Shown: positions 49,582-60,000 of the stretch, piece by piece
How the letters are laid out: every line of letters starts with the position of its first letter
Numbering within the stretch: the first letter of the stretch is position 1
NCBI RefSeq assembly: GCF_013410355.1
Contig: NZ_JACCFI010000001.1
Location: 1,364,001 to 1,428,000, forward strand
Length of the DNA stretch: 64,000 nt
Source: Agromyces hippuratus
GTDB taxonomy: Bacteria > Actinomycetota > Actinomycetes > Actinomycetales > Microbacteriaceae
Direction: 5' to 3'
Program-made: the position numbers and the translations under genes
Notes under the pieces: generated by a model
Told to the model about the DNA's origin: nothing
Seen by the model: only the letters and a program-made list of their open reading frames with translations
Database searches by the model: none

Positions 49582-52500
49582 CTACACCTCCGCACCGGCC
49601 CGACGTCGCCGCACCACGTACGTGCCGCCGACGAAGACGCCGCCGAGCAGCAACAGCAGCGCACCGACCCAGATGTACGGTTCACCGGCGAATCCGGTCA
49701 CCGCCATCGGCTGCGGCACTCGAACAGTGACGGTCGAATCGTCGCAGAGCACCACTGGTGTCTCCTCGGCCGGTGCATCCGCATCCTGCCAGCAGACCTC
49801 GCCGGTGTTGTCGATGCTCGAGACCTTCGTGCCGGAGTCCAGGTGCACGCCGAGCACGACGGGCGGTGCCGCCGGCACGTTCGGACCCAGCACGCCGACC
49901 AGGTCGCAGTGCAGGGTTCCGCCGTAGCCCGCCGAGTCCTCTCCGGTCACCTCGCAGTTCTCCCAACGGGGGAACGCCGGAGCCGCATCGGTCGTGATCG
50001 AGTCGACCCGCAGGTTCGCGGGGATCTCGTCGAAGAGCTCCACCGGGTCGGCTGCGCCGATTCCCGTCGACGTGACCTGCAGCGAATAGCTGAAGTCCGC
50101 GCCCGGGTTCGCCTGGCTGACGCTCGCCGTCTTCACGATGTCGAGCGCCGGTTCGCGTTCGATCGCACATGCCGGGGTCGCCTGCGGGTAGACCGCGAGC
50201 ACCGACTGCGACGGGTTGATCGAGAACGTGATCGTCGACGGGTTCACCTCGTCGTGCCAGGGCGCGTCGGGCAGGGTCGGGTCGAACACGAGATCGAGGA
50301 ACCGCTCGAGCGGCGGGTCGGCCGTGAGGTCGGCCTCGGTGATCGGGCGCCAGCCCGGCCACATGATCGGGATGCCGTTCTCGTCGAGCTCGGCACCCGG
50401 CCACAGGAGCCGGCCACTGCGGTCATCCCACGGAATCTCGAACTCCTCGGTGAGCGTGCCGTCGCCTGACGTCCAGGTGACGGTGATCACGTCGGGCTCG
50501 ACGTTCTCGGAGACCGCGATGTCGTAGTACAGGTACGGCACGTCGTTCACGCAGCGCACGTACGCAGCGGGATCGATGGCCTTCTTCGGCACGTCGACGT
50601 CGTCGCAGTTGTTCCCGGCGATGAGGTCGGCGAGCGTACCGGACGACCGGTCGGCCTCGGGATCGGGCTGGCTGATCGCGACACATGCCTGGTTCGGAAT
50701 GTCATCGAGATCGATCACCGGCGTCGGCGGGGCAGGCTCGCCGGGCGTCGCGACGTCGGGTACGCCGACCGGGTCGGGCACGGGCAGCTTCACCGGAATC
50801 GTGATGGTCACCACGAAGCCCGGCGCGAAGGGCCCGTCGCCGTGGGCGGCGAAGGCGTTGTCGGTGTCGCCCGATGTCTGCTCCCAGCCGGTTGCCGGGT
50901 CACCCTGCTGGTCGGCGAAGGTCGCAGGACCGGTCACCTCGAGCTCGGGGTCGACCAGGTCGGTGACGTCGAGCGCGGGAACATCGATGCTGCCGTGGTT
51001 CGTGACGGTGAGCACGTAGTCGAACGTGTCGCCGCCCTCCACCGCGGTCTCGCCCTCATCGAGCTGGTACTCCTTCTCGATGCCGACATCGACCAGTTCG
51101 GCCTTGTTCACGAGCGAGCACGAGGTGAGCTCGCCCAGGTTCACGGTTGCCGTGGTGGTCTCGTCTCCGTCGCACCGCCAGCCCTGTGCGAAGAAGTAGG
51201 CGAGCAGCGGGTGATCCTCCACCTCGAGCGAAGCCGCCTCATCGAGGAGGTAGTCGCCCGTGGGCACCGTGAACACCGTGCCGGCTCCGCCGACCGCCGC
51301 GACCGTCCGAGTGTCTCCGCTCCCGCTGAGGTTCCAGTCGTTCGCGGTCAGCATCGTGATGTCGCCGAAGCCGAGGTCGTCGATGTCGATGCCGGCGAAC
51401 GCCGAGACGTCGACGGTCTTCAGCAGGGTGATCCGACCGACCGGGATGGTCGCGCAGTCGGAGACCTCTTCGGTGATGGTGCCGTTGAGCAATGACGCCT
51501 CGTTGAAGAAGCCGTGGCCGCTGGTCGTGGCCAGGCACGTGACGTCGTCGATGTCGGTGATGTCGGTGACATCGGCGACCACGACGATCGTGTACGTGTG
51601 CACAGCGGACTTCGCGATCGGTGCGTCATCCGCGAGCGTCGTCTCGGTGTCGCCGTTCCAGTCGCCGACGTCGACCCCGGGGCCGGTGTCGGGCGCATCG
51701 GTCGTGGCGTCAGCCGAGACGATCTCGACGCCCTCGGGGAACCCGAGGTCGTCTTCGAGGTCGTAGTACTGGTCATGCAGGTCGCTCTGGTTCGTGACCG
51801 TGACCTCGTACGTGACCGTCCAGTTGCGGTCATCGCCGAGCACCGGCGAGCCGATGAGCTCCTTCGTGACCGTAGTGCGCCCGGGCTCGTCGCAGTCGCT
51901 GGCCGGCTGCGGGTCTCCCTCGCCGACGGTGAGGAACGCGGTGTTGCGGAAGCCTCCCGCTTCCGTGTCACCCTCCTGGCAGAGCTGCTGCGAGGTCTCG
52001 TACACCTCGGCTCCGGCGGTCGCGTTGATCGTGATCGTGTAGGTCGCGGTATCGGATGCCGCCAGCGAGGCGTCATCGGCGAGCACGTAGTTGGGCGGCG
52101 CCGTGGGATCCCACGTTGCAGCCTCTTCACTCGGGCCTTCCGCCGAACCCTCGTTGATCACGATGCCGACCCCGAAGTACGGCTGGTCATCCAGGTCGTA
52201 GATGAGCGGGGCGATGGGGCTCTGGTTCGTCACCTCGACCTCGTACACGAGATCCCAGGTGCCGTCCGTGGCCTGTTCGATCGAGACGAGCTCCTTCGTG
52301 ATGAGACCGGTCGGCGCTACCACGTCGTTCGTCACGTCGCACGTGAGCGATGCCCCGGGTGTCGCCACGAACTGGTTCCCGACGGTCTGCGGGTCGCTGT
52401 CTTCGCAGACGACCTCACCGCCGGACCAGCCCTCGGGGAGCTCGCCTTCCTCGACGGTGTAGACAGTGCCGATCTCGAGGTTCGTCCAGGTGACGGAATC

Positions 52501-55500
52501 CGTCTCGTCGCCCGTGCCGGACACGGTCTGCTCGTCGTCGGGGAGCACCCCGTCGGCCGGGGAGATCGTGAGCGGGAAGGACCACTCGAACCCGTCGGGG
52601 ACGCCGGTCACGTGCTTCGTCACGGTGACGTCGCCCGGCTCGGCGGTGTTCGTGATCGTGCAGCTCAGCGAGAGCCCCGGTGTCACGAGGAACTGGAAGC
52701 CGTCGAGCTCGTCGTCGGCGTCCTCGAGGTTGCCGCCGTTGCAGGTGAAGTCACCCTCCACCCAGCCGTCCTGCGGCGTCTCCGTGAGGGTGTACGTCTC
52801 CCCCACGACGAGGTCGGTCCAGGTGACGCTCGAGTCCTCGTCGGTGACGTGCTGCTGCACGTCCTGGTCGCCGACCTGCGGCGAGATCTCGATGACGAAG
52901 TCGAAGTCGTACCCGGCGGGCACATCGTCGACGATCTTGCGAACCGTCACGTCACCGGTATCGGGGGTGTTCACGTAGGTGCAGGTGACCACTTCTCCTG
53001 CGAGCAGCTCGATCGTCGCCATGCCGTCGTCGTACTCGACGCCGTCCGAACCGACGCACTCGAGGCTCTGCAGCTGCCAGTTCGTCTCGCCGAGTTCTTC
53101 GATCGAGTAGGTTCCGGGCTCGAGCAGGTCCGACTCCCACGGGTCGGCGGACCCGGTGAGCGCGAAGCTCGTGGTGCCGGCCTCTTCCGTGTACTCGAAG
53201 TCGAACGACTGGTTGCTGTCGAACGTCACGTTCTTGTCGACGATGATCTTGCCGAGTTGGGTGTTCGAGTAGGTGCAGGTGATCGTCTCACCCGGGTCGA
53301 GGTCGATGGAGCCGATGAGGCCCTGGACGCTCGAACCGTTGTCCGCACCGCCCGGGCGGCTCTCGACGCAGGCCTGGAGCTCTCCGACGTGGGAGCTCGT
53401 GAGCACCTCGGTCACGGTGTAGCTGCCCGCGACGACGTTCGAGTACTCCACCTGCCCCGTGCCGTTCTCGGTCTCGATCTCGAAGTCGGAGGTACCGGGC
53501 CAGTTCCCCGTGAAGTCGAAGGTGCCGTCGGCTCCGTCGATGTTCTTCACGATGATGATCTTGCCCTTGGCGGTGTTCGTGATGGTGCACTCGAACACGT
53601 CGCCCGGCTCGACGGTGAAGCCCGACTCGTCGATGCCCTCTGCGGTGTCATCGCCGGCGTGCGTCACCTCGCAGACGAGGGCGCCGACCACCCAGTCATC
53701 TCCGGGAGCCTTCTCGGCGATCGAGTATTCCGTGCCGGGCACGAGGTCCGCGAAGGTCGTGGCGCCGGTTCCGCCGCCGACGTCGGTCACGACGGTCTGC
53801 TCGACCGTGTCACCGCTGGGGTCGATCGGCGTGAGCACGAACGTGAAGGAGCCTCCGGCACCCACCGACGTCTTCGTGACCTTCGCCGATGCGGGGACCG
53901 CCTCGTTGCGCACCGTGCATTCGAGCTCGAACCCGGGCGTCACGAGGAACTGATCGCCGTCCTTCTGCGGGTTCGAGTCGGGGCCGCAGTCCACGACGCC
54001 GCCGGTCCAGCCGTCTGGGAGTTCTTCGGTGATGGTGTACTCCGTGCCGACGTCGAGGTTCGTCCACGTGACGGTGTCGGTCGTATTGCCGGTTCCGCTG
54101 ACCGCCTGGGTCGCGCTCGGCAGCACGCCGGTCGACGGGTCGATCGTGAGGTCGAACGACCACTCCGTGTCGTCCGAGACTCCGGAGACCGTCTTCTCGA
54201 CGCTCACCTCGCCGGGCTCGGCGTCGTTGGTCACCTCGCAGACGAGCGCGAGGCCGGGGGTCACGGTGAACTGGAAGCCCGCGGCATTCGGGTCCTTGTC
54301 GGTGATGCCGGTGCAGGTGATGTCGCCTTCATCCCAACCCTCGAGGTTTCCCTCGGTGAGCGTGTACGTGACGCCCACGTCGAGGTCGGTCCACCCGACC
54401 TTCGGCACGACGTTGGTCGCGTCGCGGGTGCCCGGCTGGCCCGGGACCTCGGGGCTGATCGAGATGGGGAACGACCACGCGTAGTCGTCAGGTACGCCGG
54501 TGACCTTCTTCTCGACGGTCACGCCGCCCTTCGTCGCGGTGTTGAGCACGGTGCACTCGACGGTCTCTCCCGGCGAGAGCGTGATCGCGATCGGCGAGTC
54601 CGTCGTCGGATTCTCGCCCGTGCAGGTCATGCTCGTGACATCCCAGCCGGCCTTCGCGAGCTCGGCCAGGGCGTACGCGCCGGGAACGATGTTGTTGAAG
54701 GCCTTCGACCCGCCGTCCTGCAACGAGAAGCCGGTCTGACCGGTCAGCGTGAAGTCGAACGACTCTGCCGACCCGTCGGGGTTCGTCTGCTTCGTGACGA
54801 CGATGTTGCCGCGCTGCGTGTTCGTGTAGGTGCACGTCACGAGCTCGCCCGGCTGCACGTTGATCACGGACTTGCCGTTGGCGACGGTCGCGACCGAGTC
54901 GCCGGTGACGTCTTCGACGCACGAGAGGTTCGTGAGGTCGTAGAGCGGAGCCGGCGAGGTCTCGGTCACCGTGTACGCGCCGGGGGCGACGCTGCTGAAG
55001 AGCTTCTCGCCCGTGCCGCCCACCGTCGTGAGATCGAAGTCCGACAGGCCGGTGCCGGTCGTCGTGAACTCGAACGTGCCGTTGGCGCCGGCGACGTTCT
55101 TGATGATCTTGATCTGGCCGTCCTGGCGGTTGGTGTAGGTGCACTCGAGCACCTGACCGGCGACCGTCGTGACCGTCGCCGTGCCGTTCGGCAGGCTCGT
55201 GACCTCGCCGTCACCGGTGCACTCGATGCCCGTCAGCTTCCATGCCGGAAGTCCGGGCTCGGGCAGTTCGGTGATCGTCACTGGCGTGCCCGGCGTGTAG
55301 TAGAAGACCTGCGAGCTCGAGTTGCCGGCGACCTGCACGTTGCCCTGCTGGCCGGTCACGGTGTAGTCGAACGTCGCCGCATCGCCCTGCGCGACCTTGG
55401 TGATCTTGACTCCGGAGGTGACGTTCGTGATCGTGCAGGTGGTCGTGGCCCCGACGTAGAGCTTGAACGAGCCGTTCGTCGTGGTCTCGGTCTGCTGGGT

Positions 55501-56748
55501 CGTCGGGTTCACCACCGTGCAGGAGTATCCCTGCAGCGCCCACGGTGCCGGTGGCGCGCTCTCGGAGATCTGGTAGTCGTTGCCCGCGAAGACGTTGCTC
55601 CACGTGTGGGTGTCGTCGAGGCCGATGGTGGAGCCGAGTCCGTTGTTGCCTCCCACGGTGTCGGTCGTGCCACCGGGACTCACGGCGAGCGTGCCGTCAT
55701 GCACCTGGCCCGCGCCCGTGCGCGTGACGGCGTAGTTGAATGCGGCGTCGGGAGCACCGGCCGGGCTGCCGGCCTTCTTCACCACGAGGCCGCCGCAGTT
55801 GGATACCGAGAGGGGCGACGGATCGCGCACGATGTCCTCGGTCGATGCCTGCTGGTTGTTGCCGGTACGGGTGATGAAGCCGTCGACGGTGAAGGTGCGG
55901 CAGGTTCCGGTGCCGAGCACGCCCGCGGCGGTCAGGTCGACCGCGAGTTCACCGAACGTGGCGTCGTTGCCCGTCGAGGGCGTGTCGGTGTTCTTGCCGA
56001 CCTGCGCCTGCCACGGGAAGGAGGCGCCGATGGGCTCCCAGCTGTTGCCGTCCCAGTCGAGGATGCGAACGTTCGTCGTCGGGCCGCTCGACTGGTAGTC
56101 GAACTCGACGAGGTAGTCGTCGTCGAAGGTGCTCGGGTCGGGCCCGGCCAGAACCTGGTAGGTGGTCATGTCGCCGAGACCCTGCAGGCGTGTCCAGTAC
56201 TGGTAGAGGATGTAGTGCGGCACTCCGCCGACGTCGACGATCTCGTATGCGCTGGCCGTGGAGCAGCCGTCGCCCTTCGCATTCGGCTCGGGGCTGGCGT
56301 TCGGCGTCCAGGGATTGTCGTCGATCTTGTCGCCGCCCGCGAAGACGGTGTTGTCGACGCCGCCCGTGCAGTCCGCCGCGCTCGCGCCGCTGTCGTAGGC
56401 GAACGAGGCGTCGATGATGCCTGAGGACTGGTGACCGGAGGCCGTGATGTACGGCGCCGTGGTGGGCGTGCCGTCGAGCACCGTGTCCCAATCGACCCCC
56501 GTGCTCGCCGGCTTGTTCCCGTCGATCTCGAACGAGGTCGTGATCGGCCCGAGCGTCGCGGCCCGGGCCGACTCGGCCGGCGCGACCGCCATCACGACGG
56601 CACCTCCCGATGCGACGAGCGCCGTCGCCACCACGAAGGACAGCAGCCTCCGCCTGGCTCGACTCGCCTGCAGTCGGAGGGACCGTGCGCCGAGGCGCTC
56701 GGTCGCCGAGGTAATGGAACGGGTACGCAGACGTCGCTGGGCGCTCAT
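49582..56748 (-). CDS. Giant secreted prealbumin-fold repeat surface protein (2388 aa)
   Basis: A signal peptide sits at about 30-63 (LLSFVVATALVASGGAVVMAV...ARA). The N-terminal domain (about 65-310: TLGPITTSFEIDGNKP...) reads like the opening domain of large DUF11/prealbumin adhesins; there is no vWA domain. The middle holds more than ten SpaA/DUF5979-like repeats, opening with VTVxKxVxG or KIIVxKNVxGADGTFxF and closing TCTYTNT or CTITN. DUF11-like repeats follow, then the shared Cys-bounded module (about 2065-2193: CVNDVPYLYYDI...WPGWRPI...NPSQSVLAVYPQATPAC) and a DUF11 domain. The tail carries MAVTGFAGEP (near 2347), a hydrophobic helix and RRRR. The second of two adjacent ATGs is preferred because GAAGG lies 6 nt upstream. 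It is probably a wall-attached stalk or adhesin. Confidence 0.8.
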   Translation of the reverse strand: MSAQRRLRTRSITSATERLGARSLRLQASRARRRLLSFVVATALVASGGAVVMAVAPAESARAATLGPITTSFEIDGNKPASTGVDWDTVLDGTPTTAPYITASGHQSSGIIDASFAYDSGASAADCTGGVDNTVFAGGDKIDDNPWTPNASPEPNAKGDGCSTASAYEIVDVGGVPHYILYQYWTRLQGLGDMTTYQVLAGPDPSTFDDDYLVEFDYQSSGPTTNVRILDWDGNSWEPIGASFPWQAQVGKNTDTPSTGNDATFGELAVDLTAAGVLGTGTCRTFTVDGFITRTGNNQQASTEDIVRDPSPLSVSNCGGLVVKKAGSPAGAPDAAFNYAVTRTGAGQVHDGTLAVSPGGTTDTVGGNNGLGSTIGLDDTHTWSNVFAGNDYQISESAPPAPWALQGYSCTVVNPTTQQTETTTNGSFKLYVGATTTCTITNVTSGVKITKVAQGDAATFDYTVTGQQGNVQVAGNSSSQVFYYTPGTPVTITELPEPGLPAWKLTGIECTGDGEVTSLPNGTATVTTVAGQVLECTYTNRQDGQIKIIKNVAGANGTFEFTTTGTGLSDFDLTTVGGTGEKLFSSVAPGAYTVTETSPAPLYDLTNLSCVEDVTGDSVATVANGKSVINVQPGELVTCTYTNTQRGNIVVTKQTNPDGSAESFDFTLTGQTGFSLQDGGSKAFNNIVPGAYALAELAKAGWDVTSMTCTGENPTTDSPIAITLSPGETVECTVLNTATKGGVTVEKKVTGVPDDYAWSFPISISPEVPGQPGTRDATNVVPKVGWTDLDVGVTYTLTEGNLEGWDEGDITCTGITDKDPNAAGFQFTVTPGLALVCEVTNDAEPGEVSVEKTVSGVSDDTEWSFDLTIDPSTGVLPSATQAVSGTGNTTDTVTWTNLDVGTEYTITEELPDGWTGGVVDCGPDSNPQKDGDQFLVTPGFELECTVRNEAVPASAKVTKTSVGAGGSFTFVLTPIDPSGDTVEQTVVTDVGGGTGATTFADLVPGTEYSIAEKAPGDDWVVGALVCEVTHAGDDTAEGIDESGFTVEPGDVFECTITNTAKGKIIIVKNIDGADGTFDFTGNWPGTSDFEIETENGTGQVEYSNVVAGSYTVTEVLTSSHVGELQACVESRPGGADNGSSVQGLIGSIDLDPGETITCTYSNTQLGKIIVDKNVTFDSNQSFDFEYTEEAGTTSFALTGSADPWESDLLEPGTYSIEELGETNWQLQSLECVGSDGVEYDDGMATIELLAGEVVTCTYVNTPDTGDVTVRKIVDDVPAGYDFDFVIEISPQVGDQDVQQHVTDEDSSVTWTDLVVGETYTLTETPQDGWVEGDFTCNGGNLEDADDELDGFQFLVTPGLSLSCTITNTAEPGDVTVTKHVTGVPDGFEWSFPLTISPADGVLPDDEQTVSGTGDETDSVTWTNLEIGTVYTVEEGELPEGWSGGEVVCEDSDPQTVGNQFVATPGASLTCDVTNDVVAPTGLITKELVSIEQATDGTWDLVYEVEVTNQSPIAPLIYDLDDQPYFGVGIVINEGSAEGPSEEAATWDPTAPPNYVLADDASLAASDTATYTITINATAGAEVYETSQQLCQEGDTEAGGFRNTAFLTVGEGDPQPASDCDEPGRTTVTKELIGSPVLGDDRNWTVTYEVTVTNQSDLHDQYYDLEDDLGFPEGVEIVSADATTDAPDTGPGVDVGDWNGDTETTLADDAPIAKSAVHTYTIVVVADVTDITDIDDVTCLATTSGHGFFNEASLLNGTITEEVSDCATIPVGRITLLKTVDVSAFAGIDIDDLGFGDITMLTANDWNLSGSGDTRTVAAVGGAGTVFTVPTGDYLLDEAASLEVEDHPLLAYFFAQGWRCDGDETTTATVNLGELTSCSLVNKAELVDVGIEKEYQLDEGETAVEGGDTFDYVLTVTNHGSIDVPALDVTDLVDPELEVTGPATFADQQGDPATGWEQTSGDTDNAFAAHGDGPFAPGFVVTITIPVKLPVPDPVGVPDVATPGEPAPPTPVIDLDDIPNQACVAISQPDPEADRSSGTLADLIAGNNCDDVDVPKKAIDPAAYVRCVNDVPYLYYDIAVSENVEPDVITVTWTSGDGTLTEEFEIPWDDRSGRLLWPGAELDENGIPIMWPGWRPITEADLTADPPLERFLDLVFDPTLPDAPWHDEVNPSTITFSINPSQSVLAVYPQATPACAIEREPALDIVKTASVSQANPGADFSYSLQVTSTGIGAADPVELFDEIPANLRVDSITTDAAPAFPRWENCEVTGEDSAGYGGTLHCDLVGVLGPNVPAAPPVVLGVHLDSGTKVSSIDNTGEVCWQDADAPAEETPVVLCDDSTVTVRVPQPMAVTGFAGEPYIWVGALLLLLGGVFVGGTYVVRRRRAGAEV

Positions 56749-56980
56749 CATCAGCCTTCGGGTTGCGGACGCGATGTCACCACCGCTTCCGGCTGTGTTC
56801 CGACCCGGGCGACCGGGCCACGGAGAACGCGGGTACGAACTCCAAGAATCCACGGGTAAGGAGGACTCGTTCGCCAGTCTCGCACCGCGCCGGTTCGCGA
56901 GGAACCCTCGCGATGACACCAAAACAGGGGGTGAAACGGGAATTCGGGGTACAGATCGGGCCGTGCTCAGCAGCGAGACG
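56749..56980 (-). promoter_or_regulatory. Upstream region of the 2388-aa gene with GGGGTAC element
   Basis: CAGGGGGTGAAACGGG followed by AATTCGGGGTAC (about 56925-56952) is a looser version of the element before the other surface genes. A hairpin GCGAGGG/CCCTCGC with GTTCC/GGAAC flanks lies at about 56896-56913. No gene is seen. Confidence 0.35.
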
Positions 56981-57024
56981 GCACGCGGATGTCGCGGCTC
57001 ACGCGAGCCGCGACATCCGCGTGC
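56981..57024 (-). terminator. Terminator of the 1432-residue surface-protein gene
   Basis: A perfect 20-bp stem with an ACGC loop starts 15 nt beyond the stop at 57039. It is the longest hairpin in the window. Confidence 0.75.
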
Positions 57025-57038
57025 CTGATCTCGTGCGC

Positions 57039-60000
57039 CTACACTCCCCCGGTGCGGCGCCTCCTGATCACGACGTATGCGACCGCCATGCCGCCCACCA
57101 GGAGCATGCCCGCGGCGATCCAGATGAACGGCGCCCCCGCGAAGCCGGTGCTCGCGATGGCCGCGCCGGGCTGCGGCACGTGCACGGTGACCGAGGAGTC
57201 GTCGCAGAGGATCTGCTCGGCGGGGTCGAGCGGGATCGCTCCGTCGGCCGCCGGAGCCGTCTGGTCGTCGGGCAGGTCGTTCCAGCAGATCTCACCGGTG
57301 TTGACGATGCTCGACGACGTCGACTTCGGATTCAGCGTGACCGACAGCACCACGTCGGGTGCATCCGGCCTCGTGCCGCCGATCTGACCGTTCAGGATGC
57401 AGTGCAGGGTGCCGCCGTAGCCGGCGGAATCCTCGCCCGTCACCTCGCAGTCGTCCCAGCGCGGGAACGCGGGGGCGGGCGGCGTGGTGATCGAGTTCAC
57501 CTTCAGGTCGGCCGGAATCTCATCGAAGAGCTCCATGGCCTTCGTCGCCCCGAGGCCCGGGTTGGTGATCGACAGGGTGTAGTCGAACGTTCCACCGGGC
57601 ATCACCGAGGTGACACTCGAGGTCTTCTCGATCAGCGGCCCGGCCTCACGGGTCACCGCACAGGCGGGTGTCGCCTGCGGGTAGACCGCGAGCACCGACT
57701 GGCTCGGGTTGATCTCGAACGTGATCGTCATCGGGTGGTCCTGGTCGGCGAACGCGTAGCTCGGCAGCGACGAGTCCTTCACCATGTTCTCCCACGAGTC
57801 CACGATGGTGCCCTCGCCGACGACGTCGCCGGGTTCGGCCAGGCGCCATCCTGGCCAGGCGATCGAGATGCCCTCGTCGTTCACCTCGCCGTACGGCCAC
57901 AGCACGCGGCCGTTGCGCTCCTCCCACGGGATGATCGTCACGACCGGCACCGCGTCGGGGTAGAACGCCGGGTCGGGCGTCCACGTGACGGTGATGTCGG
58001 AGGGGGTGACGGGACCGGCCGTCATGACGTTGTGGTACAGCCACGGCACATCGTTGATGCACTGCACGTACGCGTTCGCCTGCATGGCCTTGGTCGGCAC
58101 CGTGGTGTCGTCGCAGTCGTTGTCGGGGTTCAGGTCGTTGGTGGGCAACGACGGGACGTCGACCACGGCGAGCGCGGCGGTCACGTCGTCGTCCGGCGAC
58201 TCCGGCACGACGATCTCGACGCACGCCTCGTTCATCACGGGCTCGGCCGGGATCGGCTCGGGCGGCACCTCGGGGTTCTCGGGCAGCGGCACGACCGGCT
58301 CGCCGAGGAACCTGACCTGGAACCGGAACTCGGTCACCGAGTCGGCGGCGTAGACGCCGTCGTACACCGCGGTGAACTGGTTACCCGTGAACGACGCATC
58401 CCAGTTGGGATCGGCCGGGGTGATCTCGATCGCGCTGAGCACCTCGAGCGTGTCGGGCAGGGTGTCGGTCACCATGGCACCGGGAACGTCGGGTCCGTGG
58501 TTCGTCACCGTGAGGGTGAACCAGAAGTCCGAGTCCGCCGGGTCGCCGTCGGGATCGAAGTCGTCGATCGCCTCGACGCCCTCGCTCAGCTCGTAGTCCT
58601 TCACGATGCCGAGGTCGGCCGGGTTCGCGGTGTTCTCGATGCTGCAGGTGACGTCGCCGCCTGCCGGCACGTAGACCTCGAACTCGGGGTCGACCTCCAG
58701 CTTCTCGACCTCCGGATCCTCGTCGTCGCACACCCACTCGCCGGGCACATAGGTGCCGTCGACGATGAGCGGGTTGTCGGAGTCGGGGTTCGGCTGCTCA
58801 CTCAGGTCGTACCAGCCCTCGGGAACGAGGTAGGTCCTGCCCGGGTCGGACATGCCGGGGTCCTCGACGGTCACCGGCCCCTCGGCCTTCAGCAGCCAGT
58901 CGCTCGGCAGCGCGAGCGGGAGGTCGGGATCGATGACCTCGTTGATGTCCTCGATCGCCTGGTTGTCGACCTCCTTGATGAGCGTCAGGCGCCCGGGGGC
59001 GTCGCAGTCCTCGTCCTCGCGGACGCCGGTGCCGATCGTGACGATGCCGGTGTTCGAGAATCCGCCGCCCTCTTCGCCGTCGCACCCGTATTCGGGCAAG
59101 CCATCGTCGTCGATCGTCGCGGTGATCCGCACGTACCAGCTGTCGGTGACGCCGACGGCGAGCGGATGGTCCTCGCCGAGCAGGTACTCGCCGACCGGAG
59201 CGAACGGGCCGGTGAGCGGATGCCCCGGGAGGGTCCGGTCCTCGCCGGGCTCCCAGTACTCGATCGCCGAGATCGTCATGCCGTCACCGAACTCCGTCGC
59301 ATCCGACAGCGTGTACTCGGTGTCGACGTCGCCGGTGTTCTCGACGTCGAGCGTGTAGCCGATGCTCCACTCGCCGGTCACGACATCGAGGGTCGTCTCG
59401 TCGACGTTCTTGTCGATCGTCACGTCTGGCGTCGGGTTCTCGGTGACGCAGTCGTCGACGAGCACCGCCTGCGCTGCGGCGAGCGTGACGATGTCGGGGC
59501 ATCGACCGTTGTCACTCGGGGTGACGACGTTCCTCAGCTCCCGGTCGAACGCGTCGTCGTGCACCTCGACGTCGAACGAGATGCTCGTCTCCGCTCCCGG
59601 CGCGAGGGTCGGGATCGACCACGTCAGTTCGTCGCCGGCCAGGCTGAGCGGCGGCGCGACGACGGTCAGCAGGTCGGCGTCGTCGAGCACGTCGCCGAGG
59701 TCGTCGACGAGGGTGGCGCCGGTCACCGGCACGAACCCGTCGTTCTTCGCGTGCAGCGTGTACGTGACGACCTGACCGGGCTCGACGGTGCTGCCGTCGG
59801 CCGGGGAGACCGTCTTCCAGGCGAGCCATCGCGGCGCGAAGGTGTTCAGCACCCAGCAGTGGGTCGTCGACTCCTTCGCGACGCTGGCCGTGAACGTTCG
59901 GGCGGCCGGGTCGAACGGCACGGCGACCGCGTCGTTCATGTCGGGTGTCGTTCCGCACTTGGCACCCGTCAGCAGACTCCCGTTGTTCGGCGTCTCGGTG